Source: Thauera sp. 2A1
GTDB taxonomy: Bacteria > Pseudomonadota > Gammaproteobacteria > Burkholderiales > Rhodocyclaceae
Direction: 5' to 3'
Assembly: GCF_009469595.2 (NCBI RefSeq)
Contig: NZ_SSXV01000011.1
Span: forward strand, 1-64,000
DNA length: 64,000 nucleotides
The position numbers and the translations under genes are program-made. Below are positions 41,088-50,590 of this stretch, piece after piece. Numbering within the stretch: the stretch's first letter is position 1; the number at the start of each line of letters is the position of its first letter. The notes beneath the pieces are model-generated. The model had not been told where the DNA came from and searched no databases. It was given only the letters and a program-made list of their open reading frames with translations.

Positions 41088-41870
41088 ATGGAAGTCCTCG
41101 AGTATTTTTCCGGCCAAGGCAAGATCTACCTTGGCAAGCGCCTTCCCAGCGGCCTGCCGGGCCCGCTCGCCTGGGTGGGTGACGCGCTGATGGAGTTCGG
41201 ATTCACTCCGAACGAGACGAAGTTCAAAGAGAACTGGACGGGCCAGCGCGGTGATGCGCTCAAGCTGCCGGGCGAGACCGAAGCCAATCTGCAGATCACC
41301 TTCCTGCAGTTCAACCGCGACAACTTCGTCATCGCCACCCGCGGCGCCGTGGTCACGCAAGGCGTCACGCCGGTCGTCGGCCGCGAGATCTCGGCAACGC
41401 TGCCCGTCGTCGGCGACGTGCTGCTGCTCAATGCCTTCGGCGTCTCGTCGGTGACGATTGAGGATTCCACCTCCGGCACCCCGAAGACCCTGACACCGGA
41501 CGTCAACTACAGGCTCGACGCCAAGGCGGGCCAGATCGAGATCATCGACCTGACCTCTGGCGGGCCCTTCGTCGGCGCATTCAAGGCCAGCTTCACCCCG
41601 TCGGCGGTCGAGTTCGTCAAGATGATGAGCGGCTCGGGCGACGAGTATTGGGTGCGCTTCGTCGGCATCAACACCGTGCCGGGCGCGCTGTACCCGCACG
41701 TTACCGCCGACTTTTATCGCTGGTCGCCGCCGCCGTCCGAAACGATGTCCCTGATCCAGGACGGGCAGTCCCGCCTGGAGGCGCCGCTCGCCGGCTCGCT
41801 GCTGGCGGACGCGACGAAGACGGCAAGTGACGATTTCGGCTTCTTCGGCCGCATGACGGTCCAGGCCTGA
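41088..41870 (+). CDS. Major tail (tube) protein, second paralog
   Basis: This 260-residue protein is predicted to be beta-rich (VVTQGVTPVVGREISATLPVVGD, GGPFVGAFKASFTPSAVEF) with the tail-tube look and position: directly before the tail chaperones and tape measure. It is paralogous to the product at 40171. It has its own upstream late motif, so it may be made in greater amount and be the main tube subunit. That split of roles is inference. Confidence 0.8.
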   Translation: MEVLEYFSGQGKIYLGKRLPSGLPGPLAWVGDALMEFGFTPNETKFKENWTGQRGDALKLPGETEANLQITFLQFNRDNFVIATRGAVVTQGVTPVVGREISATLPVVGDVLLLNAFGVSSVTIEDSTSGTPKTLTPDVNYRLDAKAGQIEIIDLTSGGPFVGAFKASFTPSAVEFVKMMSGSGDEYWVRFVGINTVPGALYPHVTADFYRWSPPPSETMSLIQDGQSRLEAPLAGSLLADATKTASDDFGFFGRMTVQA

Positions 41871-41878
41871 GGCGCGTC

Positions 41879-42292
41879 ATGAGCAAGGACGAACTGCAGG
41901 CACTGTTCCCCGGCCCCGTCCCTGTCAGCGTGGCCGGCCGTGACTTGGAAGTGGGCCCGCTCACGCTGGGCGAGTTGCCCGCGCTGCTGGCCGTGCTGCG
42001 CGAGTCGGCCACGTCGCTGGGGGCGGGCTTCGATCCGGTGGCGCTGGTGGTGGAGCATCCCGATCTGGCGATCCGCCTCATCGCGGTGCTCACCCGCCAG
42101 GACGCCGACTGGCTCAAGGGCCTGTCGCTCGACGAGGCCGCCGCGCTGCTGGTGGCCGCCATCGAGGCGAACGAAAGTTTTTTCGTCCGCAACGGCCGCG
42201 CCCTGGTCGCGGCCATGCAGCGGGCGGTGATGGCGGCTGGGGGCTTGCCGTTGCCCGCCTCGTCGAGTGCGGACACCGCTTCGCCGACGTAA
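41879..42292 (+). CDS. Tail assembly chaperone, zero-frame product (gpG-type)
   Basis: This 137-residue protein (LTLGELPALLAVLRESATSLGAG, LAIRLIAVLTRQDADWLKGL) is encoded between tail-tube and tape-measure genes, the fixed place for tail assembly chaperones. It wraps the tape measure during tail assembly. A slippery T-TTT-TTC at 42178-42184 can redirect ribosomes to the -1 frame and yield the longer form. Confidence 0.82.
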   Translation: MSKDELQALFPGPVPVSVAGRDLEVGPLTLGELPALLAVLRESATSLGAGFDPVALVVEHPDLAIRLIAVLTRQDADWLKGLSLDEAAALLVAAIEANESFFVRNGRALVAAMQRAVMAAGGLPLPASSSADTASPT

Positions 42293-42450
42293 GCGGCTAC
42301 ACGCTCGACCAGGTCGCGGCCTTCGCCCGCGCCCACAACCGCCTCGAGGCCCGCCGTCGCCGCGACGATCTGGTGATCGCCCGCGCCGCACAGGCCGCCG
42401 ACAAGGGCTTCCGCAAGGTGCTCGCGGCGCTCGAAAAGGAAGCCGGATAA
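41879..42450 (+). CDS. Tail assembly chaperone, -1 frameshift product (gpGT-type)
   Basis: After 102 codons, slippage by -1 at T-TTT-TTC (42178-42184) lets translation continue for 88 more codons in the -1 frame (AVARLVECGHRFADVSGYTL, DQVAAFARAHNRLEARRRRDDLVIARAAQAADKGFRKVL) to TAA at 42448-42450, giving about 190 residues. The added part is helical and coding-like and would otherwise be an orphan frame without a start. This mirrors the conserved gpG/gpGT arrangement in long-tailed phages. Confidence 0.75.
42178..42184 (+). other. Programmed -1 ribosomal frameshift site
   Basis: The heptamer T TTT TTC is in phase with the chaperone frame (codons TTT TTC at 42179-42184). The -1 frame is open from here to 42450. 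It fits the X-XXY-YYZ rule. Confidence 0.72.
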
Positions 42451-42487
42451 GTCGGCCCCCCGCAACCGCAACCCGATCAGGAACAGC

Positions 42488-44950
42488 ATGGCGCTCGGCG
42501 ATCAGTCGCTCAATTTCCGCATCACGGCAGACGGTGCGCAGGCTGTGGGCATGCTGCGCAAGTTCGGCCAGGAAGTCGGCGGGCTCCGGCAGCAGGCCGA
42601 CAGCGTTACACAGAGTTTTCGCCCCCTGCAGGGCGTGCTCAGCGCCATCGGCGCCAGCCTTGGCGCGGCGCAGATCATCCAGACGGCCGACGCCTACGGA
42701 ACAATGACGGCGCGCCTGCGCCTTGCTACGCAATACACCGCCAATTTCACCGAAGTGCAGGCGGCGCTGAAGCAGGCCGCAACCGAAACCCGCGCCCCAT
42801 TGCAGGAGACGGTCGAGCTCTATACCCGCCTGGCCCCGGCGCTCAACGGCATCGGTCGCAGCGGCGCCGCCAGCGTGGGCGTCATCACCACCATCAACCA
42901 GGCGATTGCGCTGTCAGGCGCCACGGCCGGCGAGGCGCAGGCCTCGCTGATGCAGTTTGGCCAGGGGATGGCGAGCGGCGCCTTGCGCGGAGACGAGCTC
43001 AACAGCGTGCTCGAGCAGACTCCGGCGCTGGCCGATGCGATCGCGGAGGGGCTTGGCGTCACCCGCGGCGAGCTACGCAAGCTGGGCGAACAGGGGGCGC
43101 TGACGACAGAGGTTGTCGTCAAGGCGCTGGAGAAGGTGTCCGCCCGCGTGGCGGGGGATTTCCGAAGCCTGCCGATGACCGTCGGCCAAGCGGTCACGCT
43201 GTTGCAGAACCAGGTGAGCGAGATCGTCGGCACGGCGGATCAGGGGAGTGGCGCGCTACAGGCGATCGCCCGTGCAATCGTGTTCGTGGCGGATGGAATC
43301 AAGGATTTCTCGAACGCAGGCGAAACGATCCGCCCATTCGTCGAGTTCATCAGCGATGCCATTGACGGCGTCGCGCGCCTGTTTCGGATCGTTGGCACGG
43401 GGCTGGCCGGCTATTCGCTCGCGATAAAACAGGCGCTGTCGGGCGACCTCGAGGGGGCTCTGGCCACATATCGCGAGATCGGCGTTCAGGTCGAGAAAAT
43501 CCTGCTCGAGCCGATGGCGGCCCAGAAGCGCACGGTGGCAGAGGCCGAAAGCACGGCTAAGGCGCGCGGCAAGATCGAATCCGATCTCGCCACCGAAATC
43601 GGCCGACTTGAAAGCCTGCGCGCCGTCATGGCCGGCAAGGCGAACGCCGACATCCTGCTTGACGACAAGGCGCTCCAATCCAAGCGGATCGAGGAAGCGC
43701 GCAAGGCCACCGAAGAGCAGCTCAAAGGCACGGAGCGCCTGCGCGATGCGCTGCGTACCGCGTGGGATGGCGCGATCGAAGGCGCACGGCGCGCGAAAGA
43801 AGAAGCCGCGGCATTGATGCAGCAAGCGGCCGACGCGCGCCAGTCCGGACAGGACAAGGCAGCCGATCGCCTCATGAAGGGCATGACGCCCGAAGAGCGC
43901 GACGCGGAGGCGAGGCGCCAGGCGCGTGACCTCACCGACCAGGCGAGCGGCAGCGCCGCCAGGGCGACCATCAAGGCGTTCGAGGGCGACCTGAAGGGCG
44001 CGGAAAAGCTCGCGGCAGAGGCGGCGAAGCAGGCCGAGCGCGCCGAGCGGTTCGCAGAACAGATCACTGACGATCGCGCCGCCGCGAACTTGTTCGAGGA
44101 ACTGGGCAAGATTCGTTCCGAAGCCCTGAAGGCCCAGGCAAAGATCAAGCAGCAGGAAGCGCAGCAGCAGGAAGAGACGGCGACAGCCATACAGGGGCAA
44201 ATTCAGGCGGCGGAACAGCGCCTTGTCGTGCTGAAAGCTGAGCTCGCGAAGCCGGTGGGAATCCAGCTCGACATCACCGCGGCTGAAGCCAAGATCAAGA
44301 CGTTGATCGGGCAGCTCGCCGAGCTCAACGCCAAGGCGGGCGGGGGTGCCGCGCCGGCGCAGGGGGATGTTCGCCGCATCGAGAACGCGATGCAGGGCGG
44401 CGCCCAACCTTCCGTGCCCGCCATCACGCCCGAAAAGAAAGTTGAAGTTTCCGCCGACACCGCCAAGGCCGAAACCGCGCTTGAGGGCGTCAAGACGGCC
44501 GTCGACGCAATCCCCGCCGAGAAGACCGTTATGGTCAGAACGGTAGGGGACGCAGGCACGTCGTCGTTCAGCGATGCAGCCTCCGCCTGGAACTCGAAAC
44601 AGAATGGCTTCGCCACGGGCGGCCATGTCCGTGGGCCGGGCTCCGGCACGAGCGACAGCATTCTTGCCCGCCTCAGCAATGGCGAATTCGTCGTGCGCGC
44701 GGCGGCCGTCCGACACTACGGCGCCAGCTTTCTAGCTGCGCTCAACAGCATGGCGGTGCCGCGCTTCGCAAGCGGCGGGCTCGTTTCGTCTGCGCTGCAG
44801 CCCGCGCTGGCAGACAGCGGCGGCGGCAACACCCCGGTGGTGCTCGACATGGGGCAGCTTGGCCGCTTCGAGACCACCGCGCGCGAGGACGTCGCCGACG
44901 AGATCGTGCGCATGTTTCGCCGCGCCGCGCTGTCGAGGGGACGTCGATGA
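42488..44950 (+). CDS. Tape measure protein
   Basis: This 820-residue protein sets tail length and is injected during infection. The N-terminal part has the tape-measure domain (ADAYGTMTARLRLATQYTANFTEVQAALKQ, SGALRGDELNSVLEQTPALADAI), followed by hydrophobic segments (GAASVGVITTINQAIALSG, VFVADGIKDF), long coiled coils (EAARRQARDLTDQ, AEAAKQAERAERFAEQI) and a C-terminal FATGGHVRGPGSGTSDSI motif. At about 0.15 nm per residue, a tail of roughly 120 nm is expected. The stop overlaps the next start. Confidence 0.93.
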   Translation: MALGDQSLNFRITADGAQAVGMLRKFGQEVGGLRQQADSVTQSFRPLQGVLSAIGASLGAAQIIQTADAYGTMTARLRLATQYTANFTEVQAALKQAATETRAPLQETVELYTRLAPALNGIGRSGAASVGVITTINQAIALSGATAGEAQASLMQFGQGMASGALRGDELNSVLEQTPALADAIAEGLGVTRGELRKLGEQGALTTEVVVKALEKVSARVAGDFRSLPMTVGQAVTLLQNQVSEIVGTADQGSGALQAIARAIVFVADGIKDFSNAGETIRPFVEFISDAIDGVARLFRIVGTGLAGYSLAIKQALSGDLEGALATYREIGVQVEKILLEPMAAQKRTVAEAESTAKARGKIESDLATEIGRLESLRAVMAGKANADILLDDKALQSKRIEEARKATEEQLKGTERLRDALRTAWDGAIEGARRAKEEAAALMQQAADARQSGQDKAADRLMKGMTPEERDAEARRQARDLTDQASGSAARATIKAFEGDLKGAEKLAAEAAKQAERAERFAEQITDDRAAANLFEELGKIRSEALKAQAKIKQQEAQQQEETATAIQGQIQAAEQRLVVLKAELAKPVGIQLDITAAEAKIKTLIGQLAELNAKAGGGAAPAQGDVRRIENAMQGGAQPSVPAITPEKKVEVSADTAKAETALEGVKTAVDAIPAEKTVMVRTVGDAGTSSFSDAASAWNSKQNGFATGGHVRGPGSGTSDSILARLSNGEFVVRAAAVRHYGASFLAALNSMAVPRFASGGLVSSALQPALADSGGGNTPVVLDMGQLGRFETTAREDVADEIVRMFRRAALSRGRR

Positions 44951-45471
44951 GCCGCCGACAACCGGATCTGACGATCGACGGCCTGCGCCTGCCGCTGCCG
45001 ATCGCCGGCGAGATCGAGCAGAGCTACGAGTTTTTCGGCGGCTACACGCTGCTCCGGCTCGGTGCGGGCGCGGCGGTCCACCAGGAGGCGTGGCGGCGCA
45101 TCCGCACCACGCTGAGCGCCAGCGGCATCGCGCCGCCCGGCCTGGATGGCATCGAATGGTCACAGCCCCACACGCTGGGCTGCGTCGCTGCGCGAAGCAT
45201 CCAGTCGGCCAGCAACGTCATCACGCTCCCCGCCGCGCGCCGCAGCGACGCCGCCCCCTACGGCTGGGCCGTGACCGCAGTCGGTCTGCTCACGCCCACT
45301 CCGGTCGCTCTGGCGGGCAACGTCGCAACGCTGACAGTGGTCGCCGGCGCGGCTGGCTACCAGGTTGCGTGGTATCCGCTGCTCACCGTCCGCGCCCCGG
45401 CCGGCCCGAGCGTGAGCTACGACGCCGCCGGCGCCGTGGCGGGCTGGCAGCTCACCGCCGAGGAGGTCTGA
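44947..45471 (+). CDS. Minor tail protein
   Basis: This 174-residue protein encoded right after the tape measure is likely a distal-tail component. Features are IDGLRLPLPIAGEIEQSYEFFGGYTLLRL at the N-terminus, then EWSQPHTLGC and a beta-rich C-terminal half. Its position matches distal tail genes of B3-like phages. I cannot name the family. Confidence 0.7.
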   Translation: MSRRQPDLTIDGLRLPLPIAGEIEQSYEFFGGYTLLRLGAGAAVHQEAWRRIRTTLSASGIAPPGLDGIEWSQPHTLGCVAARSIQSASNVITLPAARRSDAAPYGWAVTAVGLLTPTPVALAGNVATLTVVAGAAGYQVAWYPLLTVRAPAGPSVSYDAAGAVAGWQLTAEEV

Positions 45472-45474
45472 GCC

Positions 45475-48300
45475 ATGGCCCTGACCTGGACGCCGCGCAC
45501 GATCGCCGGCCTGGCCGGCAACTGGGTGCGCGCCATGGCGCGACATGGGACACGCACGATCCTCGTCGGCAACGCCGGCGCGCTCTACACGTCGACCGAC
45601 CACGTCACATGGACCGCCCGCGACTCGCAGCATGCGGACGCAGATCTGTACGGCGTGGCCTCGTCGGGCAGCGTTGCCGTCGTCGTCGGCGAAGGCTGGG
45701 GCGCGCCGCTGGGGCGAATCGCGTCGTCGGTCGACGGCATCGCGTGGACCGCTCGAACATCGCCACTCGCCGTGCCATTCGCGTCGGTGGCATACCGGAA
45801 CGGGCTATTCCTCGCCGGGACCACCAATAGCCGCGTGGTAACGTCGGCCGACGGCGCGACCTGGTCGGCGGCCAGTAGCGTCGTCGAGGCCGACAACTGG
45901 GTCAATGGGTTCGCGTACGGGAACGGCATGTACGTTGCCCGCCGCGACTACGGCATCATGTCGTCGCCCACCGGCGCGTCGTGGACGTTGCGCGTCAGCT
46001 CCTACGATTACAGCATCAGCGACCTCATCTTCGCCGGCGGTCAGTTTGTGGCGGTTGGCAGTTTTGGCACGGTCCTGCGCTCCTCGGACGGCATCACGTG
46101 GACAGTCGGCGCGCTCGGCGCCAGCGGCATGGCCTACTGTCTGACCTACGTCGACGGGGTCTACATTGCCGCCGGTGATGCCGGCCGGATCTGGACATCT
46201 ACCGATGCGGTGACGTGGACATCACAGATCGTCGCAACTGCAAACTACCGGAGTTGGGGTTTGATCGCGGCAAGCGCCGCCGCGGTCGTCGTCGCAGGCT
46301 CCGATGGTCATATTGCGTATTCGCTGGACGCTGGCGCGACGTGGGCGACGCAGGATGCGGCATTCGCCGCGGTCGGGATCAACGCACTGATCGAGGTCGA
46401 CGGGGTTTTCGTTGCCGCCGCAGACGATGTCATCGGCGTCAGTGAGCTCGACGCCGGCGCGCCGCAGGTCACCTTGCCGATCACCATTTCGGTGGTCGCC
46501 GCGGGCGAACGCGTTACCCTACCTGTGCGCCTCTCTGCGGTCGCCCCCGCGGCGCGCGCTCTGCCGCTACGCATCTCGGTCATCGACGGGGCCGCGGTGG
46601 GCGGACTCGACGGCGCCGCAGGCTGGGCCGCCGCACCGGCTGGTGCCTGGCGCCCGGTGGTCACGCTCGACGGGGCGGATATCTCCGATCGCCTGCTCGG
46701 CGCGGTCACCGTCACGCATTCCCGCGATGCTGCGGCCGTCGCCGAATTCGCCCTGCTGCCCGCCTCGCCTCTGCAGCCGCTCAGCCTCATCGGCCGGCGC
46801 GTCACTGTCTCGTTTGCGCGCGCCGACGGCAGCGCCGTGCAGCGCATGTTTACCGGCGTCGTGGACGTGCCGCGCATCGACCTTGCAACCGGCGCCATCA
46901 CGCTGAGTTGCCACGACCAGGCGCAGGAGGTGTGGAGCAATACGCCGCGCGAGGCGATCGACGCGCTCGTCGGTGGGCGCTGGAGCCTGGCGGTCTCCGG
47001 CGAGCCGGCCGACAACCACGCCTATCTGCTCGAGCGGATCCAGTCGCGCGGCGCGTCCTGGGCGCTGGATGTGCTCCAGTCCCCCCGCATCGTTCCGTGG
47101 GGCGCGGGCAGCCGCACGCTCACCGTGCGCACAGCCGATGTGCTCGACGAGTCGGTGTCCGTGGACCTGCCCTCGCGCGAACAGCTCCGCACCCGCGTCG
47201 CCTGCCGCCTGCAGTACCGCTACACCCGCCTGCGCTATCGCGGCGCGACCGCGCAATGGGCGCAGGACATCAGCTTTTTCAAGCCGCAGGTCACCGCGAC
47301 GCAGAGCTATCCGGGCAGCGCATTCCTGACCACCGCGATGGTGCAATCGGCCTGCGAGTCGGTGAGCGGCTGGGATCTCGTCGGCACCCCGCGCATCGAG
47401 CACCCGCCCGCGCGGAGCTGGCAGATCGGCGACACGATCGCATCGGGGTTTTTCACCATCGACGCGGTCACGGCCCCGGCGCTGGCGATGTCGTTTTCCG
47501 CGACGTATTCGACGAGGTGGCGCCAGGTCGTCACAGAGGACTATGCCGTCACCGTGGTGTGCCCGTCGCTCGAAACGCAGATCGGCGCGCCGGTGGGCGA
47601 GGAGATCGGCGCCACGCTCGAAAGCGCGTTTGACCAGCCAGACTGGGAGCGCGACCCGTCGCTCGAGCCGATGCTCAGCAACACCTACGGAGCCGGCGAC
47701 ATGCACGAGGACTGGCAGCCCGCGGGGTTCGACCCTGCAGCGCGCGACGAGGCGCTGCGCACGCTGCTCGACCGCGCGTGGGTGCGGCTCTGGCGCGCCA
47801 GCCGATCAGGCCGCGTGTCTTTCGGCGTGCCCCTGCGCCCCGACATTTGGCTCGATACCCGCATCGTGCTCGAGCACGCCCGGCTCCGCGCGTCGGGCGA
47901 CGTGCAGGAAGTCACGCACACCATGGATCCGGGTTCGGGCCACGCCATCAGCACGCTCACCCTGGCGGTCGGCATGCCCGGCGCCGCCTCGGCGGCGCAC
48001 CCTGCATGGTCGCTACCGGCCAGCCCGGCGGATGGCTACGTGCCGCCGCTCGCCGCGCATTCGTTCGAGATCGGCACTTACGTGGGCGGGCAGATCGGCT
48101 CGCCGCCCTTCAACGAGACAACGATGATCGGCTTCACCACCAACCTCAGCGGCCCGTCCGTCGCGGGCCGCAACTACTACCCGCACCAGCTCAGCATGCG
48201 TGCGCCCGACGTCGCCCCCGAGGATCGCAATCCGCTCGATCTGCCGGCTGTCGCGCAGATCGATGTCGCAATCCCCACCGACACCCTGGAGGTCAGTTAG
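45475..48300 (+). CDS. Tail hub/tip protein with N-terminal beta-propeller-like domain
   Basis: In this 941-residue protein residues 1-325 hold about six to seven repeats with S-x-DG-x-TW(T) signatures (TSTDHVTWTARD, SSVDGIAWTARTS, RSSDGITWTVG, TSTDAVTWTSQ), as in sialidase/Ycf48-type beta-propellers. After two short beta repeats (about 330-380), residues 390-940 form a hub-like region (LDGADISDRLLGAVTVTHSRDAA, RRVTVSFARADGSAVQRMF, ISLSC-like ITLSCHDQAQEVW) similar to baseplate hub proteins of siphophages. The propeller may bind surface glycans. Both parts are in one frame without a start between them. Confidence 0.78.
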   Translation: MALTWTPRTIAGLAGNWVRAMARHGTRTILVGNAGALYTSTDHVTWTARDSQHADADLYGVASSGSVAVVVGEGWGAPLGRIASSVDGIAWTARTSPLAVPFASVAYRNGLFLAGTTNSRVVTSADGATWSAASSVVEADNWVNGFAYGNGMYVARRDYGIMSSPTGASWTLRVSSYDYSISDLIFAGGQFVAVGSFGTVLRSSDGITWTVGALGASGMAYCLTYVDGVYIAAGDAGRIWTSTDAVTWTSQIVATANYRSWGLIAASAAAVVVAGSDGHIAYSLDAGATWATQDAAFAAVGINALIEVDGVFVAAADDVIGVSELDAGAPQVTLPITISVVAAGERVTLPVRLSAVAPAARALPLRISVIDGAAVGGLDGAAGWAAAPAGAWRPVVTLDGADISDRLLGAVTVTHSRDAAAVAEFALLPASPLQPLSLIGRRVTVSFARADGSAVQRMFTGVVDVPRIDLATGAITLSCHDQAQEVWSNTPREAIDALVGGRWSLAVSGEPADNHAYLLERIQSRGASWALDVLQSPRIVPWGAGSRTLTVRTADVLDESVSVDLPSREQLRTRVACRLQYRYTRLRYRGATAQWAQDISFFKPQVTATQSYPGSAFLTTAMVQSACESVSGWDLVGTPRIEHPPARSWQIGDTIASGFFTIDAVTAPALAMSFSATYSTRWRQVVTEDYAVTVVCPSLETQIGAPVGEEIGATLESAFDQPDWERDPSLEPMLSNTYGAGDMHEDWQPAGFDPAARDEALRTLLDRAWVRLWRASRSGRVSFGVPLRPDIWLDTRIVLEHARLRASGDVQEVTHTMDPGSGHAISTLTLAVGMPGAASAAHPAWSLPASPADGYVPPLAAHSFEIGTYVGGQIGSPPFNETTMIGFTTNLSGPSVAGRNYYPHQLSMRAPDVAPEDRNPLDLPAVAQIDVAIPTDTLEVS

Positions 48301-48711
48301 ATGGCCCTGACTTGGAAGTGCTACGCCGACCCGGGTCTCACAGTCGAGCTAACCACGCTCGACATGCAGCAGGCCACCAGCGGCGCCCCCGCGGACGCGG
48401 TCATTTACTTCGGCAGCGTTAGCCCCAATCTGACGTTGCAGGCCGCGAGCGCACCCGGCACCGACCCGATCGCGTTCAGCATCATCGACGCCAACGCCGG
48501 TACTGGATTACCTGCGACGGCAATTCGCCTGGCACTCAGCTACGCAGGCCTCGCCAGCGCCACGCCGGGCGCGGCTCTCAACATTGGCACGACATTGTCG
48601 AGCGGTGCGGCCAACAAAGTGGCGATCTACGTGCGCGCCACCTCCGGGTCATCAACCCCGGCGACGTTCACCGACCTGTCGCTGCAGACCTCGCTCTGCG
48701 TCGAGGCCTGA
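48301..48711 (+). CDS. Minor tail protein
   Basis: This 136-residue beta-rich protein (WKCYADPGLTVELTTLDM, IYFGSVSPNLTLQAAS) starts at the base after the hub stop. It is probably a tail-tip component. No family is assigned. Confidence 0.65.
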   Translation: MALTWKCYADPGLTVELTTLDMQQATSGAPADAVIYFGSVSPNLTLQAASAPGTDPIAFSIIDANAGTGLPATAIRLALSYAGLASATPGAALNIGTTLSSGAANKVAIYVRATSGSSTPATFTDLSLQTSLCVEA

Positions 48712-48712
48712 C

Positions 48713-49024
48713 ATGCCCGCGCCGTCGTCGCCGCTGCAGGACGCCATCGACCGCCTGGTCAAGCGGGAGCCCGGCTGGGAAAAGTTCAAGCGCCCGCCGG
48801 ACAAGGGCGGCCGGCCGGGCGCTGTCTCCACCGGCCGTCCGTCGGCGACGGGCGGCAACGGCCAGCAGGTCGCCCTCGAAGAGCTCGACGCCTCACTGCG
48901 CGAATACTGGGGTGCCAAGATTCTGACGAGCAGCGACGGCCTGTTCACGATCGAGGTCGAACCGCTCAAGAAGCTGAGGCTCAAAGACGGATCGGACTTC
49001 CTCTTCGCTGAACCCCCTGCATGA
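48713..49024 (+). CDS. Small tail-region protein
   Basis: In this 103-residue protein the first half is basic and Gly/Pro-rich (EPGWEKFKRPPDKGGRPGA) and the second half is a compact domain (LEELDASLREYWGAKILTSSDG, LFTIEVEPLKKLRLKDG). It overlaps the next gene (ATGA at 49021). Unknown role, possibly a linker between tip and fibre. Confidence 0.65.
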   Translation: MPAPSSPLQDAIDRLVKREPGWEKFKRPPDKGGRPGAVSTGRPSATGGNGQQVALEELDASLREYWGAKILTSSDGLFTIEVEPLKKLRLKDGSDFLFAEPPA

Positions 49025-50568
49025 TCGACAAGAACTCGCCTGCACCATCGCCAGGGCGCGTCACGCTTTTCGGCGACCCGTGGCACGGCCTATGGACACA
49101 GTCGACCGGCCTGATCCACACCGCGTCAGGCCGTGCCGTTCCGACGCTCGGCCAGGCCCCGCAGCCCGGCCCGATGCAGTACGAGTCCCGCATCGGCGAC
49201 GCCTTCGGGGTGCAGGTGCCGGGCCATCCGCTGGTGGAGCGCTCGTCCGCCGCAGCGGCTGCAGACGATGCCGCCGGCCGAAGCTGGCCCAACTACGGCA
49301 TCCTCGCTGGGGCTCGCCGGCGGCTGTACGGCAAGCCGCTGCACATCAATCAATTCGCGGCGTTGCGGAGCTGGATCTACATCGATCCGGACGGCGGCCG
49401 TTGGCTTATCACGGTCGGGCAAAACGGCGGCACCGAGATCACGGCGACGCGATTCGGAGTATTCCCGCGGGCTATGGGTGAGCCGACGGCCGCGCAGACG
49501 GTTTATCCGGAGATCGATCGGCCGTTTGCCCCCGGCTCGCAAGACCTGTACGCCATAGACGACGCATCGTCGGACGGGGCGCTCGCAATACTCGTCCTGG
49601 GTCGGCTGTATGGCGAAAAGACGAATTTGCAGTATCGCGATGTCGTGCGGATCTGGAAGATCGAACTCGCTGGCGTGCCGCCCGCGATGATGGCCACTGC
49701 GACGCTCATCTATTTCAAGCCGACAACAGAAGGCGGTAACCGGGTCGAAGTGATCCACCCCGCAACGCTGACAAGGGTGGGGCGCGTCCGCTACACGATC
49801 TTAAATCCAGGGCCGGACTATTACCTGGCCTATGACATCAACGACTATCCGACCTGGGAAGAGGTTCAGTCGTCGCTGCCGCCAGACCACACGGTGGTGG
49901 ATTCTGATGCGTTCATCGCCGGTGAATCTGGCTCCGTATACTGTGATGTCTCGACTGTTTTCGGCGCCGTCATTCACGACGGTGCGGCGCAACTCGTGCG
50001 CATCGAAGAACAGTACGTCATCACCGCAAACTATGAGATCGACGACGCGGCGGTCGCTTCGGGGGCCTCGTCGGTATCGGCCACGGGCGAGATCGTGGAG
50101 TCGTGCAGCATGCGCCTGCGGCTATACGACGGCGGCCCCGAGGTCGTGTGCCCCGCGACGACACTGACCACTCTGTCGGGCACGCTGGGTGGGTCCGTTC
50201 CATCCGGTAGCACCACAAACTGGCTGACAAGCACGGAAACGACCGCTGGTACGCTCAACGGCGTCAATGTGCCTGTCGCGACGCAGTTCGACTGGTTTGG
50301 CGTTGGCCAGTTCGGATTTACGTACGTGGCTAGCCGGCTGAGCAACCGTGCCTGGTCGCTGCTCTGCTACAACTACCTCGGGGAGACCGGCTCATCCGGC
50401 AATGCCTCGATGGGGCATCAGCACATCGGCGTGGTCGGCGTCTCTTCGGCGCAGCAGCTCAATCGCACGCTGTCGATCGGCGCATCCAGCCTGCACGGCT
50501 TCGCGTCCGCTCACCCGATCACCGGCGTCATCGACTGGGACGCTGGCGACCCGCGCTGCTGGGTGTGA
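49021..50568 (+). CDS. Putative tail fibre/receptor-binding protein
   Basis: This 515-residue protein is the last gene of the phage and downstream of the tail tip, the usual location for adsorption proteins. It is beta-rich and has few recognisable motifs (RLYGKPLHINQFAALRSWIYI, YVITANYEIDDAAVASGASSVSATG). Base composition is less GC-rich than the neighbouring genes, consistent with a fast-changing host-range gene. No fibre chaperone follows. The function is inferred from place only. Confidence 0.6.
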   Translation: MIDKNSPAPSPGRVTLFGDPWHGLWTQSTGLIHTASGRAVPTLGQAPQPGPMQYESRIGDAFGVQVPGHPLVERSSAAAAADDAAGRSWPNYGILAGARRRLYGKPLHINQFAALRSWIYIDPDGGRWLITVGQNGGTEITATRFGVFPRAMGEPTAAQTVYPEIDRPFAPGSQDLYAIDDASSDGALAILVLGRLYGEKTNLQYRDVVRIWKIELAGVPPAMMATATLIYFKPTTEGGNRVEVIHPATLTRVGRVRYTILNPGPDYYLAYDINDYPTWEEVQSSLPPDHTVVDSDAFIAGESGSVYCDVSTVFGAVIHDGAAQLVRIEEQYVITANYEIDDAAVASGASSVSATGEIVESCSMRLRLYDGGPEVVCPATTLTTLSGTLGGSVPSGSTTNWLTSTETTAGTLNGVNVPVATQFDWFGVGQFGFTYVASRLSNRAWSLLCYNYLGETGSSGNASMGHQHIGVVGVSSAQQLNRTLSIGASSLHGFASAHPITGVIDWDAGDPRCWV

Positions 50569-50590
50569 CGGAGTCTCGTTTCCCGGCGGA

